A DNA stretch of 10,154 nucleotides from NCBI GenBank assembly GCA_910586435.1, contig CAJUGT010000138.1:1-10154 (forward strand), in the 5' to 3' direction. Shown one piece after another: positions 1 to 6,568 of this stretch (within the stretch, counting starts at the first letter, position 1; the number at the start of each line of letters is the position of its first letter). The notes under the pieces were generated by a model, which ran no database searches, was not told where the DNA came from, and saw only the letters and a program-made list of their open reading frames with translations. Source of the stretch: an uncultured Acetatifactor sp. GTDB lineage: Bacteria; Bacillota; Clostridia; Lachnospirales; Lachnospiraceae. Made by a program: the position numbers and the translations under genes.

Positions 1-507
1 CTCCGCCTTTTTCATGAGTTCGGGATCTCTATGATGACAGGTAGGATGCCATTCCAGCGGATCTTTGGGCAATTCATAATCCGCTTTCGTCTCCACCACA
101 CGCCCATAGGCAATGCCCAGCTGACGGAACAACTGTTTAATCTCTTCACTGTAAGAGCCATTGGGATAGGCATGTCCTCTCACCAACTTACCTGTCAGTT
201 CCTCCAGACCTTTCCTGTCATCAACAATCTCCTGGGCTACTTCAATCAGAGGACAGCGGGCAATGGTGGGATGGGTCAAACAATGGGTCGCCACCTCATG
301 ATTTTGATATAATTCCCTGACTCTGTCCCGCCCGATTCGGGGAGGGTCCTGCTCTAATTCCATCAGGCCGTAATTCAGATTGAAAGTCCCCTTAATTCCG
401 TATTTATCAAAGATATTGATTAACCTTTCATCCTGAATTTTGCCGTCGTCATAGCTCATTGTGAGCGCCTTTGCCTTTCCCTCCGGGAAACATGTATACA
501 CTTTCAT
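1..507 (-). CDS. Polysaccharide deacetylase (CE4/NodB-type), N-terminal part, cut by window edge
   Basis: Reading the minus strand from ATG at 507 gives 169 codons open to base 1, so the C-terminus lies outside the window. The protein begins MKVYTCFPEGKAKALTMSYD. The family motifs are visible: motif 1 as T-M-S-Y-D-D-G (the catalytic-base and metal-binding aspartates), motif 2 as A-T-H-C-L-T-H-P (the H-x3-H metal ligands), and an R-G-x-A-Y-P-N-G segment matching the later substrate-groove motif. The family removes acetyl groups from N-acetylated sugars in peptidoglycan or other polysaccharides. No signal peptide is visible at this end, so it resembles the short clostridial members without an obvious export signal. 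An in-frame ATG at 519 has GGAAAGG directly against it, whereas the ATG at 507 has AAAGGA about 11 bases upstream, so 507 is preferred. Substrate cannot be told from sequence. Confidence 0.87.
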   Translation of the reverse strand, partial: MKVYTCFPEGKAKALTMSYDDGKIQDERLINIFDKYGIKGTFNLNYGLMELEQDPPRIGRDRVRELYQNHEVATHCLTHPTIARCPLIEVAQEIVDDRKGLEELTGKLVRGHAYPNGSYSEEIKQLFRQLGIAYGRVVETKADYELPKDPLEWHPTCHHRDPELMKKAE

Positions 508-539
508 TTTATTGTCCATCCTTTCCAATGTTGTTTCGC

Positions 540-557
540 AGTGTGCTTTCCCACACT
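540..557 (-). other. Leader hairpin upstream of the deacetylase gene
   Basis: On the minus strand AGTGTG-GGAAAG-CACACT forms a perfect 6-bp stem with a 6-base loop. It lies between the likely -10 box (574-579) and the start codon at 507, so it would be in the 5' untranslated leader. No T-run follows, so it is not a terminator. It could stabilise the mRNA or bind a regulator. The role is inference. Confidence 0.35.
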
Positions 558-573
558 TAGCGCCGCTTCTTTT

Positions 574-605
574 ATTATACTATTACTTTTGGTAAAGATT
601 GGCAA
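574..605 (-). promoter_or_regulatory. Possible promoter of the deacetylase gene
   Basis: On the minus strand a perfect TATAAT (574-579) sits about 70 bases before the start codon at 507. The best -35 match is TTGCCA (600-605), 5 of 6 to consensus, but the spacer is 20 bases, longer than usual. The -10 is convincing and the -35 is doubtful. The position, just after the AIM24 gene, suggests the deacetylase has its own transcription start. Confidence 0.4.
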
Positions 606-702
606 CCTTTTTGGGGAAATTACTGCAACAATTCTACCTCATATTCCACAGAAATTCCATTCCATGTATTTTTTTGATGCCGCCCTCAGTCAATGCTGTG
701 TT

Positions 703-1395
703 TCATTGATAACTTCTCCGTTCCGAAGGCTGAACGACGACGGAAATTCCCTGACTTCCACTCCACTCAAAGGCATAGGATTCTCCTGAAGCCTGTCCAA
801 TAAGGTTTTTCCAGGACAAATCGGTGCGGATGGAGGGATCACAGTTTCCGGACTGCCCCATCCAGCAGATGACGGCATCCGGGTCAACGGAGATTGTACT
901 TCTGCTTTGGACATTGCTTAAGACAATAGGATTGCCGTCGGAAAGAATGGCCACATAGGCGCCATTGCCCGTACCTGTCAGCGTTGAAGTGGCGAGACCT
1001 TTCTGTGATAGAATACCGCAGCCGATGAATCGAACATCATATTTACAGTCCTGTGTAAAGGCCAGAATATTCTCCGATTCCACAGAAACCGTTTCCCCTA
1101 CGGCAAGCTTATATATAACTACATGCTGCCCATAGTTGGCGTAATAAGTAACAGAATCGCCATTCATTGTGACTTTCATCAAGGGAAGATTTTCTCCTGT
1201 GACACGTCGCAGCAGGGACCCCAGCGCTGCCTGCCCCAGATTATTCTGGGGACCTAAGAGAAGCTTTTCAAATTGGTAATTTTTGCCGTTTTGGCTCTCT
1301 CCGGCGATAAAGGAACCTGCTTTGGTAAAAAGTATATCACTTCCACTGCAAGTCACTTTCAGAGTTAATTCGTTTATGGTTTCAAATTTCAACAT
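703..1395 (-). CDS. AIM24 family protein
   Basis: This 230-residue protein has the all-beta, glycine-rich pattern of the AIM24 (DUF124/TIGR00266) family. An N-terminal strand repeat reads F-T-K-A-G-S-F-I-A-G, followed by L-L-R-R-V-T-G-E-N-L near 62-70 (family: GL.R..TGE). Then come S-E-N-I-L-A-F-T near 107-114, L-T-G-T-G near 139-143, I-S-V-D-P-D-A-V-I-C-W near 168-178, and a C-terminal G-I-S-V-V-V-Q-P-S near 216-224. The family has a beta-barrel fold resembling TRAP; bacterial function is not established. No signal peptide or membrane segment is seen. The start ATG has GGAGG 8 bases upstream. It follows the TerD-domain gene by 23 bp and is almost certainly co-transcribed with it; AIM24-like proteins are known neighbours of Ter stress genes. 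The family call is solid and the function is open. Confidence 0.85.
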   Translation of the reverse strand: MLKFETINELTLKVTCSGSDILFTKAGSFIAGESQNGKNYQFEKLLLGPQNNLGQAALGSLLRRVTGENLPLMKVTMNGDSVTYYANYGQHVVIYKLAVGETVSVESENILAFTQDCKYDVRFIGCGILSQKGLATSTLTGTGNGAYVAILSDGNPIVLSNVQSRSTISVDPDAVICWMGQSGNCDPSIRTDLSWKNLIGQASGESYAFEWSGSQGISVVVQPSERRSYQ

Positions 1396-1418
1396 TGACA
1401 GTTCCTCCGCATATTCAT

Positions 1419-2234
1419 CTATTGTGTTTCATTGCTTACTTGTACCCCATATAGAGCACACAGGCCGGAAAGGTCTTTGGCCACACCATTGCCGACGGCA
1501 TTGAATTTCCAGGCTCCATTATGTCTGTACACTTCACCTATCATCATGGATATGACATTGGTATAATATTCATCCATTTTGAAACTGACCAATTCATCCT
1601 GGCTGCCCATATCCATTAACCTGATGTATGCATCCTGCACCATTCCAAAGTGGAGTTTTCTTTCCAACGCCTCATGGATTGTCAAAACAAATACAATTTT
1701 ATCAATATCGGGTTTTAATTTATCCAGATGAATGGTAATGGTTTCACGGTCGGCCAAAGCTTCCGCGGAAAATATGGTGCTGCCATCAGGACTTTCCTTC
1801 TGACCATAAAATACAAACCAGTCATCTCCGGGAACTTTCCCTGTGGCATTTAACAGAAAGGCCGACACATCCACGTCACATGACGGATTTGTGGTATTCC
1901 AGCCCAGGCAGGCCTGTATGGTGTTAAGATGGGCATTTTTGTCAATGACAGCTTTCTGCCCCTTCTGTACCATGTGCCGTAAAGGGGGGATGGATTTTTT
2001 CGTCCATGGAGAGCGATCCTCCCCGGTGGACAGCGGCTGTACCGGCAGGGGACGGGCGCCGGAAGGCTGTGAGGAAACCTGTTGGGAGGGCATGGATTGA
2101 CCGTCATGGGATTTCTTTCTGGTGTTAAGAGAATGAATGGTTTGCGCCTGCACCACATCTCCAGTGACTTTATTTACGGATAAAAGGGAACTTCTGTCCA
2201 TGGCCCCCTGTGATTTCGTGATAACCTGAATCAT
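1419..2234 (-). CDS. TerD-domain stress/tellurite-type protein with N-terminal linker
   Basis: A 271-residue protein. The TerD domain spans roughly residues 88-265: V-Q-K-G-Q-K at 89-94, L-G-W-N at 110-113, then D-V-D-V-S-A-F-L-L (120-128), W-F-V-F-Y-G (139-144), S-P-D-G-S (148-152), D-R-E-T-I-T-I (162-168), H-F-G-M-V-Q-D-A-Y-I-R (195-205) and G-A-W-K-F-N-A-V-G (240-248). In TerD proteins the acidic residues near D-x-D and S-P-D-G-S bind calcium. The family is linked to tellurite, phage and stress resistance, but the molecular role is unsettled. Residues 1-87 are Ser/Pro/Gln/Lys-rich and probably disordered. The family usually begins near residue 88, but no ribosome binding site precedes that methionine, while the ATG at 2234 has GGAG 5 bases upstream, so the extension is real. 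First gene of a two-gene operon with the AIM24 gene. Confidence 0.88.
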   Translation of the reverse strand: MIQVITKSQGAMDRSSLLSVNKVTGDVVQAQTIHSLNTRKKSHDGQSMPSQQVSSQPSGARPLPVQPLSTGEDRSPWTKKSIPPLRHMVQKGQKAVIDKNAHLNTIQACLGWNTTNPSCDVDVSAFLLNATGKVPGDDWFVFYGQKESPDGSTIFSAEALADRETITIHLDKLKPDIDKIVFVLTIHEALERKLHFGMVQDAYIRLMDMGSQDELVSFKMDEYYTNVISMMIGEVYRHNGAWKFNAVGNGVAKDLSGLCALYGVQVSNETQ

Positions 2235-2284
2235 AAGAACTCCAATCTGCCCGCTGCGCGCAGGCGTACAACTATGCTTCTATC

Positions 2285-2313
2285 ATAATAAACCATAAAT
2301 CTGAAAATGAAAA
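2285..2313 (-). promoter_or_regulatory. Possible promoter of the TerD-AIM24 operon
   Basis: On the minus strand TTTTCA (2308-2313, 4 of 6 to the -35 consensus) and TATTAT (2285-2290, 5 of 6 to the -10 consensus) are 17 bases apart. They lie about 50 bases before the TerD start at 2234. The surrounding bases are AT-rich. A GC palindrome CTGCGCGCAG (2254-2263) lies in the presumed leader. This is the only reasonable promoter in the gap, but the -35 is weak. Confidence 0.35.
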
Positions 2314-2375
2314 TACCCAAAACATATTTGTTCTTGCTGCCCCGGGTGAACTTTGCCTGTGTCAGTAAAAGCAGA

Positions 2376-2400
2376 TTATAAAAAAGGCGCAAAGCCTTTG
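2376..2400 (-). terminator. Rho-independent terminator after the ATPase gene
   Basis: On the minus strand AAAGGC (2394-2399) pairs with GCCTTT (2383-2388) around a 5-base loop, and the right arm runs on into more T residues (five T in a row down to 2381, then ATAATC). It lies about 90 bases beyond the ATPase stop codon at 2489 and before the TerD promoter, where a terminator would be expected. The stem is short, so efficiency may be modest. Confidence 0.55.
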
Positions 2401-2488
2401 ATAATTCAATAGACTTTACGCCGGGGCGGCCACCATGGACATATCCAGAAGTAATTCCATAAAAAGCCAGTTATTGAAAGACAATAAA

Positions 2489-3847
2489 TTACAGGCATAT
2501 TGTCATATACGGAGGAATACCCAGGATGTCATCATTTATAGCCAGATTCCGTGGATGAATGATATAGCACCCTCCAATTCTGCTTTTATATTTTTCCCGA
2601 AACCGCAGCAAGGATTCCGTGGAGTAATGGGTGCCGGACTTGACCTCAATAGGATATAGCTTATATTTTGTCTTGCTGTTGTTGGAGATGAGGAAGTCAA
2701 TTTCAATGTCATTGCGCCGCTTTTCATTATTATAATGAGTATAGAAAAAAAGACGATGACCGTTAGCAACAAGCATCTGCGCAATCATATTTTCATAAAG
2801 CATTCCCTCGTTGAGACCCAATTTACCGGCAAGAATCTGTTTATAAACTTCATCTTCCAGCAACTCATTTTCATCGAACGCATGACTTACCAGCAGACCG
2901 GTATCGCCCATATAACACTTAATGTAAGTGTCGGATTCGTTGAGAGACAGGCCTACATTGGGATCGTTAGTCCGTCTGCATTCATTGGCAATCATAGAAT
3001 CCGACAACCAGAAGAAAGTTTCCTCATATTGCGCTGCGGTTGAGCCCTCCAGAATGCGGTTGAACACCACCCGTTTTTCATGTCTGGACAGCAGACCGGG
3101 AATCTGGTCAAAAATGGCAAGAACCTTGGAGCGATACTGTGTCTTGATCTTCATGATATCATTGCGGTAAAGCTCAAGGATGTCTCGTTTTTCAAGGTCA
3201 GCCCTGCCGAAATCTTTTCGTCCCTCCAAAAAAGCGACTACGCTCATTGGCATGCCTCCTACCAGAAGATATTGTTTGAAGATAAGCATTGCTTTTTCGT
3301 GAATACTGCGCTCAAGAGGAACTTTTTTTATGAAACAATCCTGAATATATGCAATGAGAGGTTTTTCATCTAAAGCCAGACAAAATTCTTCAAAATTCAA
3401 TGGGTACATTCTGACATGCCGTTCTTCAGAAGGAAGTATGATTTCTTTTACATTTTCCTTGATGGAAATCAGGGAACCTGTCTCTATGAAATCGTACCTT
3501 CCGTCGGCCACCAGATATTTAATGGCTTCCCGTGCTTTGGGAAACAGCTGTACTTCGTCAAAAATTATTATACTTTCCCGTGGGAACAGTTGAACGCCGT
3601 ATTGAACAGACAGCAGCATATAAAAGGTATCAAGGTCATTGAGATGCAGCCGAAAGTAATCTTTGACCTCCTCCGATGCTCTGGCAAAGTCAATCAGGAT
3701 ATAGCTTCTGTATTCGTTTTTAGCAAATTCTTTTACAATGGTAGATTTACCAATTCGACGGGCCCCTTCTACCATTAAAGCCTTTCTGCCGTTTGATTCC
3801 CTTTTCCAAGAAAGTAATTTATTGTATATCGTTCGCTTAAAAAACAC
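2489..3847 (-). CDS. ATP-binding protein, AAA_14 + DUF4143 type
   Basis: From GTG at 3847 the protein is 452 residues, typical for this family. The N-terminus M-F-F-K-R-T-I-Y-N-K-L-L matches the usual start. Walker A is G-A-R-R-I-G-K-S-T (28-36). Walker B is I-I-I-F-D-E-V-Q (93-100), followed by the sensor-like E-T-G-S-L. The C-terminal DUF4143 part carries D-I-E-I-D-F-L-I and P-I-E-V-K-S-G, the D...E-x-K pattern of a PD-(D/E)XK-like fold. The family is widespread and often multi-copy; its cellular role is unknown. The open frame extends upstream to 3922, but the GTG has a near-perfect GGAGGTGAT binding site 7 bases away (3852-3860) and the upstream part translates the 34-bp repeats, so it is not coding. 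Single-gene unit with its own promoter and terminator. Confidence 0.9.
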   Translation of the reverse strand: MFFKRTIYNKLLSWKRESNGRKALMVEGARRIGKSTIVKEFAKNEYRSYILIDFARASEEVKDYFRLHLNDLDTFYMLLSVQYGVQLFPRESIIIFDEVQLFPKAREAIKYLVADGRYDFIETGSLISIKENVKEIILPSEERHVRMYPLNFEEFCLALDEKPLIAYIQDCFIKKVPLERSIHEKAMLIFKQYLLVGGMPMSVVAFLEGRKDFGRADLEKRDILELYRNDIMKIKTQYRSKVLAIFDQIPGLLSRHEKRVVFNRILEGSTAAQYEETFFWLSDSMIANECRRTNDPNVGLSLNESDTYIKCYMGDTGLLVSHAFDENELLEDEVYKQILAGKLGLNEGMLYENMIAQMLVANGHRLFFYTHYNNEKRRNDIEIDFLISNNSKTKYKLYPIEVKSGTHYSTESLLRFREKYKSRIGGCYIIHPRNLAINDDILGIPPYMTICL

Positions 3848-3861
3848 GGATATCACCTCCA

Positions 3862-3963
3862 AGCTCATGATAGCATGGAATGCCATAATACGCAAGTTAA
3901 AGCAAATAGCAAAATCTGACAATACGCATGTTTAATTGTGTAGAAAAATCCAACAATACGCAT
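3862..3963 (-). repeat. Three tandem 34-bp repeat units upstream of the ATPase gene
   Basis: On the minus strand the core TGCGTATT occurs three times (within 3955-3962, 3921-3928 and 3887-3894) at an exact 34-bp period. The two units furthest from the gene (3930-3963, 3896-3929) share ATGCGTATTGT, then GATTTT, then CTA, and a closing TTAAAC or TTTAAC. The unit nearest the gene (3862-3895) is more diverged, with TTGCGTATTAT. A 34-bp period is a little over three DNA turns, so the cores would face roughly the same side, as expected for cooperative protein binding. The nearest core contains the likely -10 box. Probably a regulatory array; no protein has been shown to bind it. Confidence 0.7.
3885..3912 (-). 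promoter_or_regulatory. Likely promoter of the ATPase gene, inside the repeat array
   Basis: On the minus strand TTGCTA (3907-3912) and TATTAT (3885-3890) are 16 bases apart. The -10 is part of the gene-proximal repeat core TGCGTATTAT. Transcription would begin around 3878, about 30 bases before the GTG start, leaving a short leader with the strong GGAGGTGAT site. An alternative pair, TTGCGT with TATCAT 17 bases later (3867-3895), would start the RNA almost at the ribosome binding site and is less likely. Confidence 0.42.
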
Positions 3964-3970
3964 CCTCCAT

Positions 3971-4175
3971 TTATTTTGGGAAGATCATTGCCTGAAATGC
4001 AGCTGTTTCATTCTCGTTTTTACAGGAAAACCGCATATGCGTCCCCTTTTCCCGCAAAAATCCCAACCGCTCCAAAGCGCGTACCAGTCCGGCATATACG
4101 GCATTGTCATCATAGCGCTCCACACCCTCCGGGTTTTACCAGCGGGCAGCACAAAGCAATTCTATCAATACCCAT
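3971..4175 (-). pseudogene. Probable frameshifted small gene remnant
   Basis: This 205-base stretch lies between two intact genes. From ATG at 4175 (AAGG 4 bases upstream) one frame reads MGIDRIALCCPLVKPGGCGA and stops at 4110. In another frame, open from 4135 to a TAA at 3971-3973, a protein-like sequence appears: N-P-E-G-V-E-R-Y-D-D-N-A-V-Y-A-G-L-V-R-A-L-E-R-L-G-F-L and on to M-I-F-P-K. Its helix-rich composition and codon choice look like genuine coding sequence. No acceptable start precedes the second piece (a GTG at 4123 has its GGAGG almost touching), so one frameshift near 4125-4140 joining the two is the simplest reading. A 42-residue ORF in the third frame is Trp/Cys-rich and looks like a shadow. 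The parent family is not recognised. Confidence 0.35.
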
Positions 4176-4207
4176 AATACCTTTTTGCTTTCTCCCTGAC
4201 GCGTCAG

Positions 4208-5050
4208 TTATGCCAATGGATAATACCTTTCTTTCTTAGGTTTTTTGTCTATATTATCAAGCATATTGTATAGGAGCAGCACTGTATTGTCATTCTCCCC
4301 GTACCTGTTGATATTCTGTCCTGTCAGGATTTTCAGAAGATAGGACATTGGCGCATTACAGAAATTTTCTTCCGGGGAAACTACCCCGAATGATGTCTGA
4401 TCCCTGCTATTTCCAAACACCTTCCATTTCCAGCCATATCCGCAGCACAATGCCTGCCCGAACATTACCCCCAGCGCAACGGCCACATCCGCAATATCCC
4501 CATACGCATCGGGAATCGTACCTGTTTTTAAAATATTGTCCACAGTGTTCATAATCTGCTCCGCCATCCCGGCGCCGTCACTTGGATCGCTGATCCCGAA
4601 TACCCTGACCCCTTTCTGAAAAGTCATGTCTATCTCTTTCCTGACACCCTCCGGCAGTTCATCCACATAAGAGAAGAAGTCCTCCCTCTCAGGCCGCACC
4701 TCTGCCAGACTGTACAGCTCCTCCTCATCCAGCCTCCTGAGCAGAAACGAATCGCTGTCCGAATCCAGTACAAACTTTTCCAGTTTTCTTAACGCATGCG
4801 CATATTCGGTGTGGCCGATCACTTCTCCCCATGTATTGCAGTAAAAAAGCATGTACCATTCGGATACCTCCGCCGCCTCCTTATAGTGTTTCCAAGGCTC
4901 CTTGGGAATGATAATCTGGCTGCTGTCTGCAATCATGACAAATCCCCTCTTCCCGTCAATGCTATGATCTGCGCGTGCAGCTTCGTTCCAGTCAGCCGTT
5001 TCCTTTGTTCCATAATGCAGTCCATCACCAAATAATCCCTTAAATCCCAT
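4208..5050 (-). CDS. Hypothetical protein, 280 residues, soluble
   Basis: I do not recognise the family with confidence. The protein starts M-G-F-K-G-L-F-G-D-G-L-H-Y-G and has no signal peptide or membrane helix. An N-terminal part (about 1-95) includes G-F-V-M-I-A-D-S-S-Q-I-I-I-P near 36-49. An acidic middle (95-140) contains repeated D-S and E-E pairs. A C-terminal part (about 185-265) reads A-V-A-L-G-V-M-F-G-Q-A-L then G-W-K-W-K-V-F-G and P-M-S-Y-L-L-K-I-L-T-G. That pattern (Leu-Gly helix, Trp strand, Pro before a helix) loosely recalls DUF3806-like domains, an unverified impression. The open frame reaches a TTG at 5071, but the ATG at 5050 has AGAGG 5 bases upstream, with GGAGG just before it, and is the better start. 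It follows the histidine kinase terminator and seems to be its own unit. Confidence 0.75.
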   Translation of the reverse strand: MGFKGLFGDGLHYGTKETADWNEAARADHSIDGKRGFVMIADSSQIIIPKEPWKHYKEAAEVSEWYMLFYCNTWGEVIGHTEYAHALRKLEKFVLDSDSDSFLLRRLDEEELYSLAEVRPEREDFFSYVDELPEGVRKEIDMTFQKGVRVFGISDPSDGAGMAEQIMNTVDNILKTGTIPDAYGDIADVAVALGVMFGQALCCGYGWKWKVFGNSRDQTSFGVVSPEENFCNAPMSYLLKILTGQNINRYGENDNTVLLLYNMLDNIDKKPKKERYYPLA

Positions 5051-5137
5051 AATATCCTCTGCCTCCGCCAAAACTTGTGTTTTTTAATCCATCATACCAT
5101 AATATCAAAATATTGTATTACGGACGGTCCCTGCCCC

Positions 5138-5166
5138 ATTCCTGCCCTGCGTCCATGGACAGGAAT
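5138..5166. repeat. Nested inverted repeat upstream of the hypothetical gene
   Basis: ATTCCTG (5138-5144) and CAGGAAT (5160-5166) are perfect inverted repeats. Between them GTCCATGGAC (5151-5160) is a perfect 10-bp palindrome sharing one base with the right arm. The site lies about 90 bases before the start at 5050 and just downstream of the kinase terminator, where an operator for the hypothetical gene could be. No U-run follows on either strand. The regulatory role is inference. Confidence 0.35.
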
Positions 5167-5172
5167 ATCCGT

Positions 5173-5232
5173 AAAAAGGCTCCCGCCCCGCAAGGCGGAA
5201 TGTCCGCTTCCGCAGCAAAGGCGCAGAAGCCT
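5173..5232 (-). terminator. GC-rich terminator of the two-component operon
   Basis: On the minus strand AGGCTTC (5226-5232) pairs with GGGAGCCT just before TTTTT (5173-5177). Inside, GCGGAA pairs with TTCCGC around a 7-base loop. A competing fold pairs TTCCGCC with GGCGGGA around TTGCGG, ending three bases before the T-run. Either form gives a strong stem followed by a T-run, about 30-90 bases after the kinase stop at 5261. This is a good Rho-independent terminator and separates the kinase from the hypothetical gene. Confidence 0.65.
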
Positions 5233-5260
5233 GTCTGTACGGGACATCCCATGAAATGAC

Positions 5261-6568
5261 TCAGCGGGACTGGTACATCAGGTAAACCCTCTGGCAAAAC
5301 ATACCCTCCTCCTCCCAGCAGTCATACGTCCCACAATACTCTTCAACAACACGGTATATGCTTTCCATCCCAAAGCCATGCCGCTCCCTCTCCTCCTTGC
5401 CGCTTTCAAGCCTGGGATTGTCCCTCAGTACCGGGCCGTCAGTGCTGTTTTCCTGCCATATTTCCAGTCCTGTGCCCACATTCCGTACCACCAGATCCAG
5501 TTTCCGGACGCCGTCAGCGCCCAGGCATGCCTCCATGCCATTTCTCAGCATGTTGTCCACCAGCGTCCCAAGCGCCACACAGTCCACCCCGGACGGGGAG
5601 CCCAGCACACTGTACCTGAACCTGATGCCGTTTTCCCTGCATTTCGGGACTGCCTTCACCAGCGCCTCGTCCAATCCTTCGTTTCCGGTGGGCTGTTGAA
5701 GTTCCGGGTACATCCCCATGTCCCCGCACAGCTTCTTCAGCTGCTCTTCCGCCTCCCTGTATTTCCCATTCTCCAGCAGGCGGCAGAGAACACCCATGAC
5801 AGCCTGCATATCATGCCGCCAGTGGTTGGTTTCCCTGCACACCTGGTACAGGTTCCGCAGTCCTTCCAGGCGCTCCTCCTCACGCTCCCTCCGGCACTGC
5901 TCTTCCAGCTCTTCCCTCTGGTATTTTCCAATCCGGTGGTAAAGCCCCACCAGGGCCGCAATGATGCCCGCCTCATCCAGAAGGATGCCGATTGTCAGGA
6001 AATACCTCTGGCACTGTCCAAAGCCGCCTATCTCCAGCGCAAACATCCCCATCCCAAGAAGGGCCATGGCAAGAAATGCCCCTGCCGCAACCCAGTTCTC
6101 CCTTTTATGAAGCCCTTCCTGTTTCCTGAAAAACGTTGAGATGACCCTCCCCAGGGAATATTTCACCATCAGCGCAGCCAGTGAAGCGAAAAACAGCTGG
6201 TCGTCCCCCTTGCCGAGCATCATGTCCAGGCTCTCCCCCGTGATGATGCCCATAATGCCGAAAATCCCATGGGTGCCCGCCAGCGCCGTCAGTACCCACA
6301 GCAGCCCGGCCAGGAGGAATTCCGCAGGCCTCCCCTCCAATGCCGCAAACCCATAAGCGGCTAACAGAAGTCCATAGGAAAACCCAAGAAAGCCCTCAAA
6401 CCTGGCCATCTGGTTCAGGGCAGTCACCACGGAGAAATACACGGCGCACCCGGCCGCAAAATATGCCCATCTCCGGACGCCGTTGTACTTCTTGGGGAAG
6501 CTGTAATCCATATAGCCAACCGCAATGACCGCAGATGCCATGTTGACAGCATAGCCGCTAATCCCCAT
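5261..6568 (-). CDS. Sensor histidine kinase, GHKL/AgrC type
   Basis: A 435-residue membrane kinase. Residues 1-210 hold about six hydrophobic segments (near 4-20, 35-52, 60-78, 84-108, 124-140, 158-178 and 188-210; the exact count is uncertain). A charged coiled-coil linker follows at 213-245, then the phosphoacceptor region N-H-W-R-H-D-M with His252. The ATP-binding domain has the N-box N-M-L-R-N-G-M-E-A-C (339-348), where the usual L-D-N is L-R-N though both asparagines remain, and the G-box H-G-F-G-M (397-401). This is the HATPase_c_5 layout of peptide-sensing kinases such as AgrC, paired with LytTR regulators. The frame is open to 6634, but the ATG at 6568 has AGGGG about 7 bases upstream and overlaps the regulator gene by 11 bases, indicating translational coupling. 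No gene for a peptide signal or its processing is in the window, so the ligand is unknown. Confidence 0.9.
   Translation of the reverse strand: MGISGYAVNMASAVIAVGYMDYSFPKKYNGVRRWAYFAAGCAVYFSVVTALNQMARFEGFLGFSYGLLLAAYGFAALEGRPAEFLLAGLLWVLTALAGTHGIFGIMGIITGESLDMMLGKGDDQLFFASLAALMVKYSLGRVISTFFRKQEGLHKRENWVAAGAFLAMALLGMGMFALEIGGFGQCQRYFLTIGILLDEAGIIAALVGLYHRIGKYQREELEEQCRREREEERLEGLRNLYQVCRETNHWRHDMQAVMGVLCRLLENGKYREAEEQLKKLCGDMGMYPELQQPTGNEGLDEALVKAVPKCRENGIRFRYSVLGSPSGVDCVALGTLVDNMLRNGMEACLGADGVRKLDLVVRNVGTGLEIWQENSTDGPVLRDNPRLESGKEERERHGFGMESIYRVVEEYCGTYDCWEEEGMFCQRVYLMYQSR

Noticed and set aside
3862..3963. Short CRISPR array
   Set aside because: Three units repeat without distinct spacers; similarity runs through most of the unit and there are no cas genes.
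5051..5071. Extension of the hypothetical protein to TTG 5071
   Set aside because: The extra seven codons overlap the purine-rich ribosome binding site of the ATG at 5050.
5378..6139. Plus-strand open frame of 253 codons
   Set aside because: It lies wholly opposite the histidine kinase, whose motifs are unmistakable; the predicted protein is rich in Pro, His and Gln without motifs, typical of an antisense shadow in GC-rich coding DNA.
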